Of a stretch of DNA of 64,000 nt, positions 57,716-64,000 are shown piece after piece; position 1 is the first letter of the stretch; each line of letters starts with the position of its first letter. This DNA is from Natronoglomus mannanivorans. GTDB taxonomy: Archaea > Halobacteriota > Halobacteria > Halobacteriales > Natrialbaceae. A program made the position numbers and the translations under genes. The DNA lies in contig JAOPKB010000017.1 of the NCBI GenBank assembly GCA_025517485.1, forward strand, positions 1 to 64,000, read 5' to 3'. The notes beneath the pieces are model-generated. The model was given only the letters and a program-made list of their open reading frames with translations, was not told the DNA's origin and ran no database searches.

Positions 57716-58021
57716 ATGGACGAACAACGGACGGTCGCCGCCTTCGTGGAGGAACACGACCTCGAGGCTCCGCCCGCCTACCGCGTCCTCGATCTGACGT
57801 CGGAAGTCGGCGAACTCGCGAAGGAAGTGAACGAATCGACCGGATACGGAGACGAACCCGAGAACGTCGACCTCGCGGCCGACGAACTCGGTGATACGCT
57901 CTTCGCACTGCTCGCGCTCGCCGATTCGCTCGAGATCGACGCTGGCGACGCACTCGAGGACGCCCTCGCGAAGTATCGGGACCGACTCGAGGAGACGGGG
58001 AGTCCGGGCTCCGGCGAGTGA
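57716..58021 (+). CDS. MazG-like nucleotide pyrophosphohydrolase
   Basis: The 101-aa protein is a single MazG/DUF-type all-alpha NTP pyrophosphatase: E30-V-G-E33-L-A-K-E provides the first metal-binding pair and E57-L-G-D60 the second, matching the E-x-x-E(12-28)E-x-x-D signature. Such enzymes hydrolyse non-canonical or excess (d)NTPs. The length is normal. It follows the second USP gene in the same direction, with a 64-bp gap. Confidence 0.9.
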   Translation: MDEQRTVAAFVEEHDLEAPPAYRVLDLTSEVGELAKEVNESTGYGDEPENVDLAADELGDTLFALLALADSLEIDAGDALEDALAKYRDRLEETGSPGSGE

Positions 58022-58173
58022 ACTCGCGGTCGTTTCCCGGACTGTGTCGCCAGCGTCGACGCCCGCTCGAGATCGACTCGAGACCAGTTCGAGACCACAT
58101 CGATTCGAAACCGGTCGTCCCTGCCGCGTTTAAAAGGTCTTTTTACCACCGTTGACTAGGCCGGGTAACGTCC

Positions 58174-59622
58174 GTGGCCCGCTCTCGCCGGTTCCCCAAT
58201 CCGATCCGCCTGCTCATCCTCTACATCGGACTCGGTCTCGCCCGTCTCGGCCTGATCGACGCCGAGCGAGCGCGTCGAACGACCGACCTCGCGTGGCCGC
58301 GTATCGTCACCGGCCTCGCTCGTATGTCCAAGAGCGCGGTCGACGTCGCGATGGTCGGCATCGCCGTCGGCTCGGCGGGGATCACCGGCGTCGGCTTCGC
58401 CTCTCCCTACTGGGGACTCGCCTTCGCGATCGGCGGCGGTATCGCTGGCGGCACGATCGCGCTCGTCTCCCAGCGCTACGGCGCCGAAGCGTTCGGCGAA
58501 CTCGGGCAGGCCGTCCGCTCGAGTGCCTTCCTCGTCGTCGTCCTCACGCTCCCGATGACGGCGGCGTTCTGGCTGTTTCCGACGGAGTTCATCTCGCTGA
58601 TCAGCGACAATCCGGACACGATCAGGGAGGGAGCCGCGTATCTTCAGGTGGTCGGTCTCGGGATCCCCTTCGCCGGGTTGAACCTCGTGGGAAGCCGGAT
58701 TTTCGTCGGCCTCGACGACGCTTGGACGCCGATGATGTTCCGGGCCAGCGGTGCGGTCGCGAACATCGTGTTGAACGCGATCCTCATCTTCGGGCTCGGC
58801 TACGGCGTCGTCGGTGCCGCGCTGGGGACGGTGCTGTCGAACGTCATGATCGCACTCGGGTTCGCTATCGCACTCGTCGCCGGCCGATTCCCCGGAGTCG
58901 GGACCCTCCCGATCCAGATCGACCCGCGAGGGACCTACGTCGACGAGGCGACGATCCGCGATCTGATCAGCATCGGCGTGCCGGTGATGGCTCGTGGACT
59001 GGTCTGGACGCTCGCCGAGTTCCCCATGCTCGGCATCGTCGACATCTTTGGCGAGGACATCGCCTCCTCGTACATCGTCGCCCGGCGGATCTGGGGGCTG
59101 ATGAACACGCCCGGCTGGGGCTTCGGCCTCGCCGCCTCGAGTCTCGTCGGGCAGGAACTCGGATCCGGCGACGAGGCGACCGCCGAGGACTACGGTAGAG
59201 AGATCATCCGCTTCGCCGTCGCGGTGTATCTGGTCTCGGGGGCGATCGTGTTGGTCTTCGCGGAGCCGATCACGCTCGCGTTCGTCGACGATCCGAACGA
59301 TCTCTCGGTGCCGGTCGCCATCTCACTGGTCTACGCCGCCTGTTTCGCGATCGCGTTGAAAGGCGTCTCCGGCGGCGCGGCCGGCGCACTCGAGGCCAGT
59401 GGCGACACGCGCTGGACGTTCTACAGTCAGGCGCTGGGAATGTTCGGGTGTTCGATCCCGATCGCCTACATCGGTGCGACGACGCAACTCGGTGTTATGG
59501 GTCTCTATCTGGCGTTCGTCGCGGAGACGGCGGTGCCGGCGGCGATCAACTACTACCGGTTCTCGACTGGGAAGTGGAAGGCGATCAGTCGATCCTATCG
59601 CCCCGAGGTCGCCGACGATTGA
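58174..59622 (+). CDS. MATE-family efflux transporter
   Basis: The 482-aa protein has twelve membrane helices and MATE features: a pseudo-repeated two-half layout, S-A-V-D-V-A-M-V-G near residue 53 and V-S-G-G-A-A-G-A-L-E-A-S-G-D-T near 395 that replicate the same motif in both halves. MATE exporters expel cationic drugs or metabolites using Na+ or H+. The GTG at 58174 is the sensible start; a TTTAAAAGG TATA-like element lies at about 58128, with a leader of about 20 nt. Substrate is unknown. Confidence 0.92.
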   Translation: MARSRRFPNPIRLLILYIGLGLARLGLIDAERARRTTDLAWPRIVTGLARMSKSAVDVAMVGIAVGSAGITGVGFASPYWGLAFAIGGGIAGGTIALVSQRYGAEAFGELGQAVRSSAFLVVVLTLPMTAAFWLFPTEFISLISDNPDTIREGAAYLQVVGLGIPFAGLNLVGSRIFVGLDDAWTPMMFRASGAVANIVLNAILIFGLGYGVVGAALGTVLSNVMIALGFAIALVAGRFPGVGTLPIQIDPRGTYVDEATIRDLISIGVPVMARGLVWTLAEFPMLGIVDIFGEDIASSYIVARRIWGLMNTPGWGFGLAASSLVGQELGSGDEATAEDYGREIIRFAVAVYLVSGAIVLVFAEPITLAFVDDPNDLSVPVAISLVYAACFAIALKGVSGGAAGALEASGDTRWTFYSQALGMFGCSIPIAYIGATTQLGVMGLYLAFVAETAVPAAINYYRFSTGKWKAISRSYRPEVADD

Positions 59623-59708
59623 CGCTCCTGTCCCGTCCTGGGATCACGTTCCTCCGATTTCGGTTAGAATACAGTACATTTATTGTTAGAACACAACAAC
59701 GATCGCGC

Positions 59709-61796
59709 ATGAACAAGTGTCCCCGCCGCACCCTCCTCGGTGGCATCGGTTCGACGCTCGCGATCGGCGCAGCCGGCTGTCTCTCGACGCCGGACGACGA
59801 GTCGCCCGCCGGGAACGAATCCGGGACCGATACTGAGACCGAAACCGAAACGGAATCCGACACCGACGAAAACGGTGCCGACGCCGAGTTCGGCCCGCTC
59901 CTCGAGTACCTGCCCGCGTCGGCCGTCGACGGTCCGACCACGCTCGTCACGGTCGATACCGACGCACTCGCGGAGGCGAACGAGCCGTACGGAGGTCCAT
60001 CGCTCGGCTCTCCCTTCGATATCGACCCCGACGCCGTCTCGAACGCGGTCGCCGTCGAAACCGGCGAGAACTACGCGACGTCGATTATCGTTCTCTCCGG
60101 CGACGTCCTCCTCGAGAGTGAGCCGAAGTCGGAGTCGAACCCGCGAGAATCGCCCGACGGAACCGAGTACGACCGTTACGAACTCGATTCGCACGTCGCT
60201 GCTGTCACGGACGACGTGACCGTCGTCGTTCGGTCGGACGAGAGGGCGGAGGCAGAGCACGAAACGGACTCGGACGTTCTCCTCGAGGCCGCGTTCGAGG
60301 CTGCAGCCGGCGACACGGAGCGGCTGCTCGAGGCCGATCCGGTCTACGAAGACGCCCTCGAGACCCTCCCGGACGGAGACCGTCGGATCGTCATGACCAG
60401 CGAGACGATCACCACCGCAGAGGACGACGATATCCAGCCGGAGGACCTCGAGTTCGTCGTCTACGGCCAGACGGTTCTCGGCCCGGACACGATCGAACTC
60501 CGGTACGGAATCCGATTCACCGACGCCGCACACATCACCGACGAGTTACTCGCGGAGATCGAGGACGACTTCGGATACGGCGCTGGCCACGACGAGCCGG
60601 AGATCACCGTCGACGACACGCTCGTCACCGTCTCGACCGTCATCGATCTCGAGGCTCAGCGGAAGGCCCAGGAGATCGAGAGCCCGCGGGTTCGCAGCCC
60701 GATGGAGATCGACCGCGACGCAGACTCCGTCGAACTCGACGTTACCCGCGGCGATCCGACGCCGGTCGAGGACCTCACGCTCGAACTGAACGACGAGGTG
60801 TACGACCCCGACGTCTGGGCCGCCGGACAGGAGACCATCGAGGAAGGCGATACGATCCGGATCGCCACGGACGACCTCGAGCCGAACCTGCAGCTCACGC
60901 TCCGTCACGAGCACGCCTACGGCGGTAGTGCGACGAGTACGACCATCAACTCACACTTCGCGTTCGAGGCCGACTACGACCTCCAGACTGAGACGCTCAC
61001 GCTCGAGTACGCCGACGAAATCCCCCTCGACGGCGACGAACTCCATCTGGCGGTCTACGAGGAGCGAACCGGCTTCGACGACGACTCACTCGAGTCGACA
61101 CAGCCGTGGACCGGTCAGGAGGTCACCGACGGTGCGACGGCCACCCTCGACGGGGTCCTCGTTGGACACACGGTCATCGTCGGCTGGCGCAGTGACAGTC
61201 GCCGTGATTCGATCTACAGCTACTACGTCCAGCCGCCGGGCTACGCCAGTACCGACTACGACTACGAGTCGAAGACGCTCGAGGTGACCCTCGAGCTCGA
61301 GGACCCACGACCCGCGGCGGAGTATCAACTCCTCGTCGAGGACGAACCGGCACCGGTTCAGTGGACCGACGACGCCGACACGGTCGACTCGGGCGCGACG
61401 GTCACGCTCGAGGACGTCGACGTCGGCACCTCCGGAACGATCGTCTGGGGCGACGACGACGTTCGCGTCTCCGGCTTTACCGCACGCCCCTCGATCACTC
61501 TCGATCTCGAGCGGCAATCTGACGACGGTGACGACAACTACACGCTCGAACACCTCGGCGGGGACCAACTTCCGACGAGTTCGCTCGAGGTGGTCGTCTG
61601 GAGCGACGCTGGTCGAGAACCGACCGCGTTCGAAGACCTCGAGGACGTCGAGGACCTCGAGGGCACGTTCTCTGAAGGCGATGTCGTGTCACTCGATCTT
61701 GATTTCGAGGCCGAAGCCGACGGGATCCGCCACGTGAACCTCGAGTACGACGATCAGCAGATCGGAGCCGCGATGTTCGATCGAGACGAGGACTGA
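59709..61796 (+). CDS. Tat lipoprotein with repeated Ig-like domains
   Basis: The 695-aa protein has a Tat lipoprotein signal: P-R-R-T-L-L-G-G followed by A-I-G-A-A-G-C (Cys near residue 24). A Glu/Thr dipeptide linker follows (about 30-60). Residues 65-320 form a mixed domain resembling haloarchaeal surface proteins with repeated V-V-V-x-x-x acidic strands, and 330-690 consist of three or more beta-sandwich repeats with L-x-x-x-V-Y-D-P-D-V-W-type segments. It is probably anchored outside the membrane. Function unknown. The frame stays open upstream but that part overlaps the MATE gene. Confidence 0.8.
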   Translation: MNKCPRRTLLGGIGSTLAIGAAGCLSTPDDESPAGNESGTDTETETETESDTDENGADAEFGPLLEYLPASAVDGPTTLVTVDTDALAEANEPYGGPSLGSPFDIDPDAVSNAVAVETGENYATSIIVLSGDVLLESEPKSESNPRESPDGTEYDRYELDSHVAAVTDDVTVVVRSDERAEAEHETDSDVLLEAAFEAAAGDTERLLEADPVYEDALETLPDGDRRIVMTSETITTAEDDDIQPEDLEFVVYGQTVLGPDTIELRYGIRFTDAAHITDELLAEIEDDFGYGAGHDEPEITVDDTLVTVSTVIDLEAQRKAQEIESPRVRSPMEIDRDADSVELDVTRGDPTPVEDLTLELNDEVYDPDVWAAGQETIEEGDTIRIATDDLEPNLQLTLRHEHAYGGSATSTTINSHFAFEADYDLQTETLTLEYADEIPLDGDELHLAVYEERTGFDDDSLESTQPWTGQEVTDGATATLDGVLVGHTVIVGWRSDSRRDSIYSYYVQPPGYASTDYDYESKTLEVTLELEDPRPAAEYQLLVEDEPAPVQWTDDADTVDSGATVTLEDVDVGTSGTIVWGDDDVRVSGFTARPSITLDLERQSDDGDDNYTLEHLGGDQLPTSSLEVVVWSDAGREPTAFEDLEDVEDLEGTFSEGDVVSLDLDFEAEADGIRHVNLEYDDQQIGAAMFDRDED

Positions 61797-61998
61797 CGGT
61801 AACGCCGAACGGCGTAACGACTTTGCGTTCGCTTCCAGTCGCCGTCTCTCGTGAGACGTTCTCGAGACGCGACACGGGGAGAACTTGAGCTCGAATTCGA
61901 ATCCGAATGCGACGATGAGAGTCGGAACTGTTCCAATACTCGCGTCGTCCAGAGTGTTCTCGAAAGACGAACGGAGCCGCTGACGGTCGCTGTGACCG
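61797..61998. other. Short intergenic region between convergent genes
   Basis: About 200 bp between the convergent Ig-like lipoprotein and lactonase genes; no gene or regulatory feature stands out. Confidence 0.35.
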
Positions 61999-62871
61999 TT
62001 ACAGGGTGAGTCCGGATCGGAACTCGGGAACGCCCTCGACGCCGACGTCGGGGTATCGGAAGAGTGCTCCCGCACCCTCTCCCTCCTCAGAGCGGTCGCC
62101 GCCGCTGAGCGCGGTCGTCAGGTACAGATCCGTGTACTCCGGCCCGCCGAACGTGACACTCGAGACCTTCCGCGCCGGAACCGGAATCTCGTCGACCGCG
62201 TCCGCGTCCGTATCGTAGCGGACGACCCGGCCGCCGTCCCAGCGTGCCGACCAGACGTAGCCTTCAGAATCGACGGTCATCCCGTCCGGGACGCCGTCGT
62301 CCGCGGGAGTCTCGAGGAACGTCTCCTGATTCGAGAGTTCGCCGGTCGCGCGGTCGTAGTCGAACGTGTAGATCTGGTGGGCTTCGGATTCGGTGAAGTA
62401 GAACGTCTCGAGGTCGTCCGTAAAGCCCATTCCGTTGGCGATGTCGACGTCTTCGACGACGAGTTCTGCGGTTCCGTCGGTGTCGAACCGATAGAGATCT
62501 CCCAGTTCGTCCTCGCCTGGCATCGTGCCGGCGAAGACCCGTCCCTCCGGGTCGGCGATGACGTCGTTGAAGCGAGTGGCCGCGTCGACCTGGGTGACGA
62601 GTTCGGCCTCGTCGCTGCCGGGTTCGAGATGACTGACACGGCCGTCGTCAGTAAAGATGAGGAGCGAACCGTCGTCCTCGATCGTGTAGCCGCCGAGCGG
62701 ATTGCCGTCCGGCGTCTCGTAGACTCGTTCGTGCTCGTCGGCTGCGGGATCGTACCGGTAGAGGTGTCCCGGTGGGATATCGACCCAGTAGAGACGCTCC
62801 TCTTCGGGGTGCCACAGCGGTCCTTCACCGGTCTCGTTGTGCGTGTCCGCGACTCGCTCGAGTGCTGACAT
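61999..62871 (-). CDS. SMP-30/gluconolactonase family protein
   Basis: The 290-aa six-bladed beta-propeller has the metal-binding positions of SMP-30 lactonases: E16 in G-E-G-P-L-W-H, an Asn in R-F-N-D-V around 102, N in I-A-N-G-M-G (about 148) and D in P-D-G-M-T-V-D (about 198). The family hydrolyses sugar lactones in oxidative sugar catabolism. ATG 62871 is preferred over 62889. The IclR regulator lies directly upstream in the same orientation, as in haloarchaeal sugar-degradation clusters, so it may control this gene. Confidence 0.88.
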   Translation of the reverse strand: MSALERVADTHNETGEGPLWHPEEERLYWVDIPPGHLYRYDPAADEHERVYETPDGNPLGGYTIEDDGSLLIFTDDGRVSHLEPGSDEAELVTQVDAATRFNDVIADPEGRVFAGTMPGEDELGDLYRFDTDGTAELVVEDVDIANGMGFTDDLETFYFTESEAHQIYTFDYDRATGELSNQETFLETPADDGVPDGMTVDSEGYVWSARWDGGRVVRYDTDADAVDEIPVPARKVSSVTFGGPEYTDLYLTTALSGGDRSEEGEGAGALFRYPDVGVEGVPEFRSGLTL

Positions 62872-63173
62872 ACCTCCACTTTTATCCACCGTCCTATCAA
62901 GGTATCTATCGTCGCTTGCCAGAGAGTTCGTGTGTCGAGTTCGTTTGCAGCAGTTTTCTCACTACACAGAACGATACATAGAACGACTTTCTGTGCTATA
63001 GAACAACCCGCTCGAGGAGACCAGTTCCCCGTCTGGACAGCAGTCTCTCTGTCGGTGGTCGTCGAACGCCACGACTACTCACCATCGAGGGGCACTCTCG
63101 AAAATCGGACGACGTCTCGCTCCCGGTAGATGGTTCGAGGCGTGGTTCCCGGCTGGCCGCTACGAGTTGCGAA
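62872..63173. other. Region between IclR and lactonase genes with A(C/T)AGAAC motifs
   Basis: About 300 bp without a gene. Four related heptamers lie at 62965-63003: CACAGAA, CATAGAA, the inverted TTCTGTG and TATAGAA, about 100 bp before the lactonase ATG. They could be the binding site of the IclR-type regulator. Confidence 0.4.
62965..63003 (-). promoter_or_regulatory. Candidate IclR operator with repeated CA(C/T)AGAA motifs
   Basis: CACAGAA (62965-62971), CATAGAA (62977-62983), TTCTGTG (62989-62995) and TATAGAA (62997-63003). The second and third form an inverted pair separated by five bases, which resembles the short palindromes bound by IclR proteins. No experimental motif for this regulator is available to me. 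Confidence 0.45.
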
Positions 63174-63935
63174 TTACGAGTAGTTGAACTCGAGTTCGAT
63201 CACGTTGGCCGCTCCCCGGACACGATCCGGGAGTTCGTCGTAGAACCGCTCGTCGTCGAGTTGGTGGACGGGACAGGCGACGCTCACGGCGGCGACGCTT
63301 CGGTCTTCGTTATCGGTAATTGGGGCTGCGACACAGCGCAGGCCGTGGATCCGTTCCTCGTGGTCGACGGCGTACCGATTCTCCCGGATCTCGGCCAGTT
63401 CGGCGTGGAACTCCTCACGGTCGGTGATCGTGTGTGAGGTCTCTGCGGGGAGGCCGTGTTCGTCGATGATCTCGTCGACCTCTTCGGTCGGCCGGAAACC
63501 GAGCAGCGCTTTTCCGAGTGCGGTGCTGTGAAGGTGGACGTCTTTCCCTTCGTAGGTGTCGAGTTCGACCGCGTTGTCGCCTTTGGCCTGATAGAGGTAG
63601 ACGCCCTTGCCGTTCTTTTCGACGAGTAAATTCACCAGCTCGTCCGTCTCGTCTGCGAGTTTGTCGACTTCCGAGCGGGCTGCGTCGTGGATCGGCGTCT
63701 GGTTTCTCGCGTACGCGCCGAGACTGAGAAACGAGAGTCCGATGTGATACTCGTCGCCGACTTTGTCGACGTAGTCGCGCTCTGCCAGCGTCTGGAGGTG
63801 GTTGTGGACGGCGCTCTTCCCGATATCGACTCGGTCGGCGATTTCGGAAACGCCTGCACCGTCGAGTTCCTGGATGATCTCCACGATCTCGAGGGTTCTG
63901 TCGACCGTTCGAACCGGGTGTTTCGGCTCGGCCAT
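63174..63935 (-). CDS. IclR-family transcriptional regulator
   Basis: The 253-aa protein has an N-terminal winged helix (about 10-70: T-L-E-I-V-E-I-I-Q-E-L, G-V-S-E-I-A-D-R-V-D-I-G-K-S-A-V-H-N-H-L) and the larger ligand-binding domain (80-250), including D-N-A-V-E-L-D, L-G-K-A-L-L and R-C-V-A-A-P-I near the effector pocket. Haloarchaeal IclR proteins such as XacR and TrmB-like factors regulate sugar catabolism. It shares orientation with the lactonase. ATG 63935 is 24-31 bp from a TATA box. Confidence 0.9.
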   Translation of the reverse strand: MAEPKHPVRTVDRTLEIVEIIQELDGAGVSEIADRVDIGKSAVHNHLQTLAERDYVDKVGDEYHIGLSFLSLGAYARNQTPIHDAARSEVDKLADETDELVNLLVEKNGKGVYLYQAKGDNAVELDTYEGKDVHLHSTALGKALLGFRPTEEVDEIIDEHGLPAETSHTITDREEFHAELAEIRENRYAVDHEERIHGLRCVAAPITDNEDRSVAAVSVACPVHQLDDERFYDELPDRVRGAANVIELEFNYS

Positions 63936-63958
63936 ACGTACACCTGGGAGCGAAGCAT

Positions 63959-63966
63959 CATATAAG
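63959..63966 (-). promoter_or_regulatory. TATA box of the IclR gene
   Basis: CTTATATG-type sequence on the minus strand, 24-31 bp before the ATG at 63935, the spacing of a leaderless haloarchaeal transcript. Confidence 0.55.
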
Positions 63967-64000
63967 TTGTTCTGAAAGAGTGAACGGTCGTTCCCTCTGG

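Noticed and set aside
1..64000. tRNA, rRNA and CRISPR loci
   Set aside because: No cloverleaf-like pattern, rRNA conserved block or regularly spaced direct repeat was seen in the intergenic regions on reading; a tRNAscan or CRISPR finder run would confirm.

Overview
The window reads as a stretch of haloarchaeal chromosome, most like the Natrialbales (Natrinema / Haloterrigena / Natronorubrum group), although the genus cannot be fixed from the sequence alone. The reasons are high GC, very acidic D/E-rich proteins, twin-arginine (often Tat-lipoprotein) secretion signals, GTG starts and TATA-type promoters close to start codons. Family markers typical of haloarchaea are also present: HalOD1, bat-type HTH, an rpa-rpap-rpe operon, an MTH865-like protein and many small CxxC zinc-ribbon proteins. 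I found no rRNA, tRNA or CRISPR array.

Layout. 0-9 kb: an MFS-like permease with a bactofilin-like membrane protein, beta-carbonic anhydrase, an HD hydrolase, a single-domain response regulator, a Tat-exported protein, a CPSCN-motif membrane protein, the azlCD branched-chain amino acid exporter pair, a metal-dependent cyclase and an SDR. 9-14 kb: an unexplained long inverted repeat, a Tat lipoprotein built from 12 copies of an 17-18 residue repeat, msrA, several microproteins, a CinA-type protein, and an Lrp/AsnC regulator overlapping a HalOD1 gene. 14-24 kb: cobalamin adenosyltransferase, an ABC exporter pair, an MFS permease, cobyric acid synthase, and two divergently placed HTH regulators with a palindrome at one promoter. 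24-32 kb: a PNPOx-like flavoprotein, an RHH regulator, an MTH865-like protein, the large helicase Lhr, an erythromycin-esterase-like protein, a dispersed-repeat-like hairpin, and a VapBC-type toxin-antitoxin locus whose toxin looks frameshifted.

32-44 kb: a Tat lipoprotein GH51 glycosidase, an IS200/IS605-type (IS1341 group) tnpB with its 3' guide-RNA hairpin, and the rpa1-rpap1-rpe ssDNA-binding operon in which all three genes are translationally coupled. Then follow a beta-hydroxyacid dehydrogenase-like gene, a broken GNAT gene, a small two-gene operon with a DUF7123-like product, and the riboflavin-pathway reductase. 44-64 kb: a large catalase, an RlaP-type nucleotidyltransferase, a multi-PAS histidine kinase, a cupin, two large exported proteins, a zinc-binding-type oxidoreductase, two UspA proteins, MazG, a MATE exporter, an SMP-30 lactonase and its likely IclR regulator.

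Most of the window is ordinary housekeeping and accessory chromosome. The parts that merit a second look are: (i) the TnpB element, which has a second, degenerate tnpB 3' end (with the same nested-hairpin fold) immediately upstream; (ii) the VapBC locus with a one-base insertion at the toxin start, a clear operator and a divergent small ORF; (iii) the 20-bp inverted repeat at 9.4 kb, which has an ORB-like look but no orc1/cdc6 nearby; (iv) the 12-repeat Tat lipoprotein; and (v) a group of microproteins under 60 aa that gene callers usually miss. I did not find a clearly new multi-gene defence or metabolic system.
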